From the NCBI RefSeq assembly GCF_004799515.1, contig NZ_SSMX01000026.1, forward strand, positions 186,001-250,000: 64,000 nt of DNA, in the 5' to 3' direction. Positions 28,046-36,921 of the stretch are shown here, in pieces (the stretch's first letter is position 1; the number at the start of each line of letters is the position of its first letter). The notes beneath the pieces were generated by a model. That model was not told where the DNA came from. It saw only the letters and a list, made by a program, of their open reading frames with translations, and did no database searches. This DNA is from Phenylobacterium sp. (GTDB lineage Bacteria > Pseudomonadota > Alphaproteobacteria > Caulobacterales > Caulobacteraceae). A program made the position numbers and the translations under genes.

Positions 28046-30343
28046 GTGACCGACACCGCCATCAAGCCCGTGGCCAAGACAAAGGGCGCGAAAGCCGCCA
28101 AGCCCGCCTTCATCCCGTTCATCCCGGCCAGCGTCGTCCTGCCGGAGCTGACCATCCTGCACCTGGTGGTGGGCGCGCTGCTGGGCGTGGTGTTCGGCGC
28201 TTCGTCGCTCTACCTGGTGCTGAAGGTGGGCCTGACGGTCTCGGCCTCGATCCCCGTGGCGGTGATCTCCATCACCCTCTTCCGGCTGCTGGCGAGGCTG
28301 GGGATCGCCAAGGCCTCGATCCTGCAGAACAACATCGTCCAAACCGCGGGCTCGGCGGGCGAAAGCATCGCCTTCGGCCTGGGCGTCACCATGCCGGCGA
28401 TCATGATCCTGGGCTTCGACATGGAGATCGCCCGGGTGATGCTGGTCGCGGTCCTGGGCGGCCTCCTGGGCATCCTGATGATGATCCCGCTGCGCCGCGC
28501 CCTGATCGTCGAGCAGCACGGCATCCTGAAGTACCCCGAAGGCACCGCCTGCGCCGAGGTGCTGAAGGCCGGCGCGACGCGCGAGGAACATGAGATCGGC
28601 CTGCAGGCCGGCCAGGCGCAGAGCGAGGCCGAGGTGGCCCGTGGCGCGCGCACCATCGTCACCGGCTTCGGCCTGGGCCTCGCCTACAAGCTCTGCGAGG
28701 GCGTCTTCAAGCTGTGGAAGGACACCCCCGAGAAGGTGTTCGCCGCGCCGCTCGCCAAGGCCTCCATCGCCGCGGAAATCTCGCCGGAGCTCTTGGGCGT
28801 GGGCTATATCATCGGCCCGCGCATCGCCTCGGCCATGGCCGCCGGCGGGGTGCTGGCCTACATGGTGCTGATCCCGCTGATCCAGTTCTTTGGCTCTGCC
28901 GCGAGCGGGATCATCCCGCCGGGCAAGACGCCGATCTCGGGCATGTCGCCGGGGGATATCCGCAGCGCCTACGTGCTCTATATCGGCGCGGGCGCGGTGA
29001 CCGCCGGCGGCTTGATCAGCCTGGCCCGCGCCATGCCGACCATCTGGCGCAGCCTGTCGGCCGGCCTGGGAGACTTCAACCTCAAGCGCGAGGCGGCGAA
29101 GGACGCCGCGGCCACGACCCCGCGCACCGACCGCGACATCTCGCTGAAGTGGGTGGCGCTGGGCGTCGTGGTGCTGGTGGCCGGCATCCTGATGGCGCAC
29201 TCGCTGCACATGAACATCGCCGGCGCTCTGCTGATCGTGCTGTTCGGCTTCCTGTTCGTCACCGTTTCCTCGCGGCTGACCGGCGAGCTGGGCTCGTCCT
29301 CCAACCCGATCAGCGGCATGACGGTGGCCACGCTGTTGCTGACCTGCTTGATCTTCCTGCTCTTGGGATGGACGGGGCCGACCTACTACGTCACCGCGCT
29401 GTCGGTGGGCGGCATTGTCTGCATCGCCGCGTCGAACGGCGGGACGACCTCGCAGGACCTGAAGACCGGCTTCCTGCTCGGAGCCACGCCGCGCTCGCAA
29501 CAGCTGGCGATCCTGGTCGGGGCCTTCGCCTCGGCGGTGGCGCTGGGTCCGATCCTGCTGGCGTTGAACCAGGCCGCCACTGTCTATGTGCCGCAGCCCG
29601 CCGCGCCGGCGGCGGTCCCCGCGGCCGCCGTCGCCAGCCTGCCGACGGAAGCGTTGAGCGGGCCCCAGCACGTGCAGGACGCCGGCGTCTACCACGTCTG
29701 GCAGAAGCCCGATCCGGCCGGCGGCGCGGCCACGCGCTATCTGGTGCGCAACGACGGCACGGTCGCCTACCTCGTCGACCCCGGCATCAACGGCCACGTG
29801 AAGACCCGGCCCGACGGCACCAGCGTCACCAAGTACGACGCGCCGAAGGCTACCCTGATGAGCTACATCATCAAGGGCATCCTCAGCCGCCAACTGCCCT
29901 GGGCCCTGGTGCTGCTGGGGGTGATGATCGCGGTGGTGCTGGAGATGTGCGCCATCCCGGCGCTCGCCTTCGCTGTCGGGGTCTACCTGCCGGTCTCGTC
30001 CTCGCTGCCGATCTTCATCGGCGGGGCGGTGCGCTGGCTGGTGGACCGCAGGAGCCGCAACCTCGCTCACGCCGAGACCCTGTCGGAGGCCGAGCTGGCC
30101 GCGGAGTCCGACCGCAGCCCGGGCGTGCTGATGGCCTCGGGCTATATCGCCGGGGGCGCCATCGCCGGGATCGGCATCGCCTTTTCCGCGGGCGTGCTGG
30201 GGAACTTCGACCGCGACATCACCACCCTGATGGGCAAGGTGAACCCGTTCTTCGACGGGCCCTGGTCGGACCTCCTGGCCTGCCTGCCGTTCCTGGGGCT
30301 GATGGCGCTGTTGTTCCGGGCGGGGGCGCGCAAGCCGGGCTAG
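28046..30343 (+). CDS. OPT family oligopeptide transporter
   Basis: GTG start; multi-TM protein with LTILHLVVGALLGVVFGASSLYLVLKVGLTVSASIPVAVISI, NNIVQTAGSAGESIAFGLGVTMPAIMILG, GSSSNPISGMTVATLLLTCL. Confidence 0.92.
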   Translation: MTDTAIKPVAKTKGAKAAKPAFIPFIPASVVLPELTILHLVVGALLGVVFGASSLYLVLKVGLTVSASIPVAVISITLFRLLARLGIAKASILQNNIVQTAGSAGESIAFGLGVTMPAIMILGFDMEIARVMLVAVLGGLLGILMMIPLRRALIVEQHGILKYPEGTACAEVLKAGATREEHEIGLQAGQAQSEAEVARGARTIVTGFGLGLAYKLCEGVFKLWKDTPEKVFAAPLAKASIAAEISPELLGVGYIIGPRIASAMAAGGVLAYMVLIPLIQFFGSAASGIIPPGKTPISGMSPGDIRSAYVLYIGAGAVTAGGLISLARAMPTIWRSLSAGLGDFNLKREAAKDAAATTPRTDRDISLKWVALGVVVLVAGILMAHSLHMNIAGALLIVLFGFLFVTVSSRLTGELGSSSNPISGMTVATLLLTCLIFLLLGWTGPTYYVTALSVGGIVCIAASNGGTTSQDLKTGFLLGATPRSQQLAILVGAFASAVALGPILLALNQAATVYVPQPAAPAAVPAAAVASLPTEALSGPQHVQDAGVYHVWQKPDPAGGAATRYLVRNDGTVAYLVDPGINGHVKTRPDGTSVTKYDAPKATLMSYIIKGILSRQLPWALVLLGVMIAVVLEMCAIPALAFAVGVYLPVSSSLPIFIGGAVRWLVDRRSRNLAHAETLSEAELAAESDRSPGVLMASGYIAGGAIAGIGIAFSAGVLGNFDRDITTLMGKVNPFFDGPWSDLLACLPFLGLMALLFRAGARKPG

Positions 30344-31784
30344 GGCCCGGCGTGGCGCGCACATGCACCACCGCCCAGCGGTCGGCGTAGAGCCGGCGCC
30401 AGCCGGGCGTCTCGTCCATGGCGCGGGCGATGGGCGTGCCGGGGACCAGCAGGGTCCAGCCGACGTGGCGGGCCGCCAGGGTCCGGTCAAGCGCCGTCCG
30501 GTCGCCGGACAGCAGGGTCGCGTAGGCCTCGAGGAAGGCGTCGCCGTAGAGCTCGGCGCGGCTGTCGACGAAGGGCCGGATGCGGCGGTCGATCAGATAG
30601 CCGCCGAAGCTGTAGTCGTTGAGCACCGGCGTGGCGGCGACCGGCGCGGGGACCGCGGCCACCGCCGAGATCGGACTGCCCAGCCCGTCATGCCGCGTCA
30701 CCGGCCAAGCCAGGCGCGCGCCCAGGAGGCCAAGGGCGAGCGCCAGCCCCGTGAGCGCCACCGCCGGCGCGGTCTTCGGCCGCCAGCCGCCGGCCGGCGC
30801 GGCGGGCTGGCCGTAGGCGGCGGCCAGGGGCTGCGCCAGGATCAGGGCGCCGACGATCCCCAGCATCTGGTCGTAGCGCACGTGCTGCAGGGCCAGGTAG
30901 AGCAGGCCAAGCAGCAGGGCCGCGCGCACCAGAGGCAGGCGCAGCGGCCGGGTAAGGGCCACGAAGAGCCCGGCCAGGAGGGCGATCTCCAGCACCCCTG
31001 GCCGGCTGAAGTCGGCGGGCGCCCACTCGCCGATGTGCGCCAGGGCCGTCGAGTGGGTGAGCTGCAACGGGAAGATCAGGGTCTGCACGCCGTGCGGCGT
31101 CAGCACCGCCGCCACGGTCGCCGCCAGGCCGAAGCCGCCCCAGCGCAGCACGACCTCGCGCCTCCGTTGCGGCGGCGCGGCCAGCAGGGCCTCCAGCGCG
31201 AAGGGCCCGACCAGCGCCAGGCCGAACAGGAAGCTCGCATGCAGATTGGCCCACAGCGTCATCAGTGGCAGCACCCGCCAGTGCGGTGGCCGGTCCTCTG
31301 CGCGGGCCAGGATCAGTTCGCCCGTCCAGGCCGCCAGGATCGGCAGGGCCAGGATGTGCGGCCGGGCCAGGAGGCTGCCGCTCCATAGCAGGACGCCGAA
31401 GGCCAGCAGGGTCAGGTGCGGCAGGCCGCTGACGAAGCGCCCCAGGTCGCGGGCCAGCAGCCAAGCGGTCAGCCCCGCCGCCGCCGCGGTCAGCGCCATC
31501 ACCCCGCTCCAGCCGGCCAGGTTGAACGTCCCGCCCATCAGGATCTCGGACAGCCACTCGTGGGCGAACCAGGGCGCGCCGTGGAAGGTGTAGGAGAAGG
31601 GATCGCTCCGCAGCAGGGCGTGCTGGGCGATCATCAGCCGCCCGGCCGCCACATGCCACCAGGTGTCGCCGTCGTTCAGGGTCGCCGGCAGGAGCGCGAG
31701 CAGGGCCATCAGCAAGGCCGCTGCGGCAGGCAGCAGCCCGCGCAGGCCGTTCGGCGGGTTGAGGCCGGCTCGGGTCTCGCTCAT
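30219..31784 (-). CDS. Multi-TM membrane protein (glycosyltransferase-39-like hypothetical)
   Basis: MSETRAGLNPPNGLRGLLPAAAALLMALLALLPATLNDGDTWWHVAAGRLMIAQHALLRSDPFSYTFHGAPWFAHEWLSEILMG, repeated TMs. C-terminus overlaps the convergent OPT gene, so the true end is uncertain. Confidence 0.7.
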   Translation of the reverse strand: MSETRAGLNPPNGLRGLLPAAAALLMALLALLPATLNDGDTWWHVAAGRLMIAQHALLRSDPFSYTFHGAPWFAHEWLSEILMGGTFNLAGWSGVMALTAAAAGLTAWLLARDLGRFVSGLPHLTLLAFGVLLWSGSLLARPHILALPILAAWTGELILARAEDRPPHWRVLPLMTLWANLHASFLFGLALVGPFALEALLAAPPQRRREVVLRWGGFGLAATVAAVLTPHGVQTLIFPLQLTHSTALAHIGEWAPADFSRPGVLEIALLAGLFVALTRPLRLPLVRAALLLGLLYLALQHVRYDQMLGIVGALILAQPLAAAYGQPAAPAGGWRPKTAPAVALTGLALALGLLGARLAWPVTRHDGLGSPISAVAAVPAPVAATPVLNDYSFGGYLIDRRIRPFVDSRAELYGDAFLEAYATLLSGDRTALDRTLAARHVGWTLLVPGTPIARAMDETPGWRRLYADRWAVVHVRATPGPSPACAPPPGTTAPSAPGTAGRPGGPTRARRRTGSPCPSGW

Positions 31785-31858
31785 GGCGGCCAGCATGGGG
31801 GGCGTTGGTGAGCGTTCGGTGTACGCCGGGAGGCGCTCCGCAGAACATTGTTTGACTC

Positions 31859-31874
31859 TACGAATATATTCGTA
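31859..31874. promoter_or_regulatory. BlaI-type operator: perfect 16-bp palindrome TACGAATATATTCGTA
   Basis: Lies 13 nt upstream of the blaI-like start codon, right after TTGACT (31852-31857); a further TTCGTA half-site sits next to the start codon. Confidence 0.75.
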
Positions 31875-31887
31875 CACCTTTCTTCGT

Positions 31888-32286
31888 ATGACGCCCGACG
31901 AGCCTCCAGCCCGACCCACGGCCACCGAGCTCGACATCCTGCGCATCCTCTGGGACCGCGGCCCGTCCACCGTGCGTGAGGTGCATGAGGCGCTGAGCGC
32001 TGCGCGGCCGATCGGCTACACGGGCGTGCTCAAGTTCCTGCAGATCATGGCCGCCAAGGGCTCGGTGATCCGCAACGAGGACCAGCGCGCCCACGTCTAC
32101 CAGGCGGCCGAGCCGCCGGAGACCACCAAGCGCCGGGTGGCCGGCGACCTGATGCGCCGGGTGTTCGCGGGCTCGGCCAGCGAGCTGGTGCTGCACGCCC
32201 TGCAGGACCGAGCGGCCTCGCCGGAAGACATTGCCGAAATCCGCCGCATGCTTGACGCCTACGAAGCCAAGGGGAGAGACCAATGA
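31888..32286 (+). CDS. BlaI/MecI/CopY family transcriptional regulator
   Basis: PTATELDILRILWDRGPSTVREVHEALSAARPIGYTGVLKFLQIMAAKGSVIRNEDQRAHVYQAAEPPE...: winged helix typical of the BlaI family. Confidence 0.92.
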   Translation: MTPDEPPARPTATELDILRILWDRGPSTVREVHEALSAARPIGYTGVLKFLQIMAAKGSVIRNEDQRAHVYQAAEPPETTKRRVAGDLMRRVFAGSASELVLHALQDRAASPEDIAEIRRMLDAYEAKGRDQ

Positions 32287-34574
32287 TTGTCGCACCCGCC
32301 TATATGCAGGGCCTGGTCCCGGCGCTCGGCTGGACCCTGGCGCACTTCCTCTGGCAGGGCGCCCTGGTCGCCCTGGCGTTGCAGGTGGTGCTGAAGGCCT
32401 GCCGCACAGCCCGCGCGCGCCACGACTGGGCGCTGGGCGCGCTCTTTGTGATGGCGGTTCTGCCGGTCGTGACCTTCGCCTGGCTGCAGGCGGGCGTGAG
32501 GATCGTCCTCGTCCCGCACGGCTTCCCCGGGCTGACGCCGCTCGCCCAGCGTTGGGAGACGTTTGCGGTGGCGGCCTGGCTCGCCGGCGTCGCGGCGCTG
32601 GCCGTGCGCATGGCCGGAGGCCTCGTCCTGGTGGAGCGCCTGCGGCGTTCGGCCGTGGCCCTGCCGCCCGAATGGACCGCCCGCTGCCGCGCCCTGGAGC
32701 AGAAGATCGCCACGCCGCTGGCCGTGCTGTTCGCCCAGTCCGAGGCGGTGGCGACGCCCATCGTCGCCGGCTGGCTGAAGCCCATGGTGCTGATCCCGGC
32801 GGGCTTCCTGGTCCGCCTGCCGCCGGCCGAGCTGGAGGCGCTGATCCTGCACGAGCTGGCCCATGTGCGCCGCCTCGACGCCTTCGCCAACCTGATCCAG
32901 AGCGTGGTGGAGACGGCGCTGTTCTACCACCCGGCCGTCTGGTGGGTGAGCCGCCGGGTGCGGCTGGAACGCGAGCAGTGCTGCGACGACCTGGCGGTGG
33001 CCGCCGTGGGCGACCGGGCGCTCTATGTCCGCGCCTTGCAGTCGCTGGAGACCCTGCGCGTCCCGTCCCACGGGGTGCTGGCGGCGGGCGGCGGCGACCT
33101 GCGGCGCCGGGCGGCCCGCATCCTGGGCGCGGCGACAGCGCCTGAGCGCCCGGCGCTCTCCCGCTTCGCGGCGATGGCGATCCTGGCGCTGGGCGCCGGC
33201 GCCATGACGCAGGGCGCGGCGGTGCAGGCCAAGCCCGACGCCGCGCCGTCGAAGGTCCCCGCGGCCCAGGTCGCCGCCGCGGCTTCGGCCGGCTCGGCCT
33301 CGGCGCCGGCCCCCGCTAGCGCCGCGCCGCCGCCGCCCGTCGAGGCCGCGCCGCGCATTGTCCTGGCGGAGGCGGAAACGCCCGCGCCCCTCGTCCTCGT
33401 GCCGGCCGTGACCCCGGCCTCCACGCCGGTCGCGGAGCCGTCCCCCGTCGTGGAGCCCCCGCCGGCCGCCCCGGCCGAGCTCGCGTCCAACGGGCCGACC
33501 GTGCGGACCCTGGTGGTGTCGCCCAAGAGTGCGCCCAAGCCCGACGTGGAGATCCAGGTCGGCGGTTTCCCCAATGACGCCCACCAGAGCTACGCCCAGA
33601 TCTGGCCGTTCGACTCTGGCGAGGTCCGCCAGGAGGGTCATGTGGTCATGACCTGCCGCATCAATGTCCACGGCTTTGCCGAGCAGTGCGCGGTCATGTC
33701 CGAAGCCCCGGCGAACCTGAATTTCGGCAAGGCCGCCCTGGCGCTGCGTCCGACCTTGCGGTTCGCGCCGGCGGCGGGTCCTGACGGGCCGGTTCCCGCG
33801 ACCCTGACGATCGCCGTCGACTACAAGGCTCGCGCCCCTGTCCCCGACGCCCACCCTGTCGCACGCGCTGTCCGGCTCAGGGACCCGGACAGCGTCTCCG
33901 AGACCGGATTGAAATTCAACACGCTCAACGACCCGGTCTGGGTGCGCACCGCCAGCTTCGACGACCTCGTGGCCGCCTATCCGCGCAAGGCCGGCGGAAA
34001 GGAAGGCTATGTGGTCAGCGCCTGCAGCGTGCGCAAAAAGGACGGGGCGCTGGAGGGGTGCTACGCCATCAGGGAAGAGCCCGAGGGCCGAGGCTTCGGC
34101 CTGGCCGCCCAGCCGGTGCTGGACAAATTCCGGGTGTCGCCGGAGCAGGCGCGCCGCCAGATTCCCGGCCAACAGCTCTGGGTCATGGTCCCGGTGCGCT
34201 TTCCGTCCGCCCAGGAGATGGCTGAGCGCACGGTGACAGCCCCCAAGTGGGTCGCCGGCTTCGACCGCAGCCAGGCGCCCAAGGTGTATCCGCCGCAGGC
34301 CGTGGCGGCGGGCGTAACCTCCGGGCGCGGCGTGGCCCGCTGCACGGTGGGCGCCGGCGGCGCCTTGACCGACTGCGCGCCCGAGGGGGCCGAACCTAAC
34401 GGCTTGGGCTTCTCGGAGGCCGCCGCGAAGCTCGCCTCGACCATGCGCATGAGCCTGTGGTCCGGCGACGCGACTCCGGTGGAGGGCGGCGTGATCCACG
34501 TGCCGATCCGCCTGAACCTCAAGGGTGCGGCCGAGCCGTCGGGCGCCTCGGCGCTGGCCGCCGGAGGCCACTGA
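32283..34574 (+). CDS. M56 family (BlaR1/MecR1-like) membrane metallopeptidase with TonB-C-like C-terminal repeats
   Basis: ELEALILHELAHVRRLDAFANLIQ (HExxH), FYHPAVWWVSRRVRLEREQCCDDLAVA, Pro/Ala-rich linker, then TonB C-terminal-like modules. ATGA overlap with blaI. Confidence 0.9.
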   Translation: MIVAPAYMQGLVPALGWTLAHFLWQGALVALALQVVLKACRTARARHDWALGALFVMAVLPVVTFAWLQAGVRIVLVPHGFPGLTPLAQRWETFAVAAWLAGVAALAVRMAGGLVLVERLRRSAVALPPEWTARCRALEQKIATPLAVLFAQSEAVATPIVAGWLKPMVLIPAGFLVRLPPAELEALILHELAHVRRLDAFANLIQSVVETALFYHPAVWWVSRRVRLEREQCCDDLAVAAVGDRALYVRALQSLETLRVPSHGVLAAGGGDLRRRAARILGAATAPERPALSRFAAMAILALGAGAMTQGAAVQAKPDAAPSKVPAAQVAAAASAGSASAPAPASAAPPPPVEAAPRIVLAEAETPAPLVLVPAVTPASTPVAEPSPVVEPPPAAPAELASNGPTVRTLVVSPKSAPKPDVEIQVGGFPNDAHQSYAQIWPFDSGEVRQEGHVVMTCRINVHGFAEQCAVMSEAPANLNFGKAALALRPTLRFAPAAGPDGPVPATLTIAVDYKARAPVPDAHPVARAVRLRDPDSVSETGLKFNTLNDPVWVRTASFDDLVAAYPRKAGGKEGYVVSACSVRKKDGALEGCYAIREEPEGRGFGLAAQPVLDKFRVSPEQARRQIPGQQLWVMVPVRFPSAQEMAERTVTAPKWVAGFDRSQAPKVYPPQAVAAGVTSGRGVARCTVGAGGALTDCAPEGAEPNGLGFSEAAAKLASTMRMSLWSGDATPVEGGVIHVPIRLNLKGAAEPSGASALAAGGH

Positions 34575-34575
34575 G

Positions 34576-35760
34576 ATGCTGGCGGCCGTCCTGGCCCTGC
34601 TGGCGGCGACTTCCGATCCTGCCGCACCTGCGACAACGCCACCTCCGCGCACGGTCTCCGGGGTGGCCGTCCCGCAGCCGCAAAAGACGCCGCCGGTCGC
34701 CGCCACGGTGGACATGATCGGCGATGAGGACGCGGCGCGCTCCGACTTCGTCGCCGTCTGGCCGGCGACCGCTTACCACACCGGCGTCGACGGCCACGTG
34801 ACGCTGTCCTGCATGGTCGATGTCCACGGCTTGGCCGAGCGCTGTACAGTCGCCGCCGAGTCACCGGCCGGGAAGGGCCTGGGCCGCGCGGCGCTGGAGC
34901 TGCGGCCGACCTTCAAGCTCGTGCCCGCCAAGGGGCCGGACGGCGCGCCGGTCAACGCCACCGAGACGATCTCCGTCGCCTTCAAGGCGCCCGATCTGCA
35001 GTTCGACGAAGAGGCGTTCTTTCGCGAATACGCCCAGGCCGCCAAGAGCAGTCCGCCTGGGATGGGCCCAATCGGGACCTCGAGCACCATGGTCCGGGGC
35101 GATCCGCTGATCATGCGCGAGGTGACCATGCTGGACGCGCCGGTCTGGATCGCCGCCGCGACCTTCGACGACCTGGCGACGGCCTATCCGGCCAAGGGCG
35201 GCGGGGTCGAGGGCTATGCGGTGGACCACTGCCACGTGCGCCGCAACGGCGGGCTGGACACCTGCCAGATCATCAAGGAGAGCCCCGACGGCCACGACTT
35301 CGGCAAGGCCGCCCTCGGCCTGGCGGCGAAGTTCCGCCTCGACCCAGCGGTGGTGGCCCGCGCGCCCAGCGCCACTCCGGCCTGGGTCGACATCCCGATC
35401 CGCCTGCCGCCGGCGGCGCTGGCCGACCGCACGGTGATGGCGCCGTTGTGGACCGTCGGCTTTGATCCGCGCATGGCGCCCAAGCTGTTCCCGCCCGAGG
35501 CTGTCGCCAACGGGCTCAGCACCGGCCGCGGCGTCGCCCGCTGCACGGTGGCGGCGGATGGTGCGATGAGCGCGTGCGCGCCAGAGGCCGGTGATCCCGA
35601 TGGCCTGGGCTTCTCCGAGGCCGCCGTGAGGCTCGCCGCCACGCTGAAGATGAACCTCTGGTCCGCGGACGGCGCGCCGGTCGTGGGCGGGGTTGTGCAT
35701 ATCCCGATCCGGCTTAACCTGAGGGGCGTGGCCGAGGCCTCGAATGCTCCGGCCCTTTAA
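34576..35760 (+). CDS. Secreted protein with three TonB-C-like repeats (paralogue of the M56 C-terminal region)
   Basis: GHVTLSCMVDVHGLAERCTVAAESPAGKGLGRAALELRPTFKLVP; VDHCHVRRNGGLDTCQIIKESPDGHDFGKAALGLAAKFRLDP; GVARCTVAADGAMSACAPEAGDPDGLGFSEAAVRLAATLKMNLW. Confidence 0.85.
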   Translation: MLAAVLALLAATSDPAAPATTPPPRTVSGVAVPQPQKTPPVAATVDMIGDEDAARSDFVAVWPATAYHTGVDGHVTLSCMVDVHGLAERCTVAAESPAGKGLGRAALELRPTFKLVPAKGPDGAPVNATETISVAFKAPDLQFDEEAFFREYAQAAKSSPPGMGPIGTSSTMVRGDPLIMREVTMLDAPVWIAAATFDDLATAYPAKGGGVEGYAVDHCHVRRNGGLDTCQIIKESPDGHDFGKAALGLAAKFRLDPAVVARAPSATPAWVDIPIRLPPAALADRTVMAPLWTVGFDPRMAPKLFPPEAVANGLSTGRGVARCTVAADGAMSACAPEAGDPDGLGFSEAAVRLAATLKMNLWSADGAPVVGGVVHIPIRLNLRGVAEASNAPAL

Positions 35761-35777
35761 CGAGGGAGGCGACGGAC

Positions 35778-36902
35778 ATGCTGGCGGCGATCCTGGCCTT
35801 ATGGGCGGCGGCTGACACCGCCGGGTCCGCGGCATCGGCGTCGCCGCCCGCCGCGATGGCGGAACTGACCGGCGCGGAAGAGGTGAGGCAGATCGGCTTC
35901 GTACCCGGCCTTGCCGCCACCATCTCGCGCAGCGGCCCCTCTGGCTACGTGGCGCTGTCCTGCCAGGTCGCCCAGCGCGGCGCGCCCGAACAATGCGCGG
36001 TCGTCTCCGAGTGGCCGCAGGGACGCGGCCTGGGCCATGAGGCGCTGAAGTTGCAGCCGAAGTTCCAGTTCTCCGTGACGAAGGGGGCGCACGGCGCGCC
36101 GGCCAGCGACGCCGTGTCGATCTCGGTCTTCTTCAAGTCGCCGGATTCCCAGTTCGACGAACAGGCCTTGGTTCGCGAAATGAGCACGGTCGCTGCGAAT
36201 AGTCCCAGAGGCATGGGCGGGCTCGGGTCCGCCAGCACCATGGCGCCGGGGGATCCGCTAGTCATGAGCGAGGTGACCCTGCTGCAAGCGCCGGTCTGGA
36301 GCGCCGCCGCCAGCTTCGACGACCTGGCCAAGGCCTACCCGGCCAAGGGCGGCGGCGCGGAGGGCCTGGCGGTGGACCGCTGCCGCCTGCGCCGCGACGG
36401 CGGGCTGGACGGTTGCCAGGTCATCGCCGAGAGCCCGGTGGGCCACGACTTCGGCAAGGCCGCGTTCGCCCTGGCGGCGAAGTTCCGGGTCGATCCGAAG
36501 ATCGCGGCAAAAGCGCCGGGCGGCGCGCCGGTCTCGGTCGATCTGCCGATCCGCTTCTCGCCGCCGGCCGCCCTGGCCGCGCGGACGGTGACGTCGCCGG
36601 CCTGGACCGTCGGCTTCGATCCCGACGACGCCTCCGCCCTGTTCCCGCCCAAGGCGGCCACCAGCGGGGTGCGCACCGGCCGCGGCGTCGCACGCTGCAC
36701 GGTGGCCGCCGACGGCTCGCTAAGCGCCTGTGCGCCGGAAGCCGGCGACCCCGATGGGCTGGGCTTCTCCGAAGCCGCCGTGAAGCTCGCTGCGGGCCTG
36801 AAGATGAACCTCTGGTCCGCCGACGGCGCGCCGGTCGAGGGCGGCGTGGTCCACGTCCCGATCCGGCTGAACCTGGTGGCGACCGCCGCGAGCCGGCCAT
36901 AG
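35778..36902 (+). CDS. Secreted protein with three TonB-C-like repeats (tandem paralogue)
   Basis: Shares N-terminal MLAA(V/I)LAL and three Cys-paired modules with the preceding gene. Near-identical 3' DNA (aagatgaacctctggtccgc(g/c)gacggcgcgccggtc). Confidence 0.85.
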   Translation: MLAAILALWAAADTAGSAASASPPAAMAELTGAEEVRQIGFVPGLAATISRSGPSGYVALSCQVAQRGAPEQCAVVSEWPQGRGLGHEALKLQPKFQFSVTKGAHGAPASDAVSISVFFKSPDSQFDEQALVREMSTVAANSPRGMGGLGSASTMAPGDPLVMSEVTLLQAPVWSAAASFDDLAKAYPAKGGGAEGLAVDRCRLRRDGGLDGCQVIAESPVGHDFGKAAFALAAKFRVDPKIAAKAPGGAPVSVDLPIRFSPPAALAARTVTSPAWTVGFDPDDASALFPPKAATSGVRTGRGVARCTVAADGSLSACAPEAGDPDGLGFSEAAVKLAAGLKMNLWSADGAPVEGGVVHVPIRLNLVATAASRP

Positions 36903-36921
36903 GTGCTGAGGCGCGCGGCGG

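Noticed and set aside
27890-30490. 866-aa minus-strand ORF
   Set aside because: Antisense to the OPT transporter gene, whose product has clear TM and family motifs; composition is shadow-frame type.
31888-34574. Beta-lactam resistance (bla/mec) regulatory system
   Set aside because: BlaI and M56 domains are present, but no beta-lactamase gene or penicillin-binding sensor domain is in the operon; the 17408-18841 serine hydrolase is 13 kb away and of esterase/DD-peptidase-like type.
32259-34715. 818-aa minus-strand ORF
   Set aside because: Antisense to the M56 gene; low-complexity R/G/H/Q composition.
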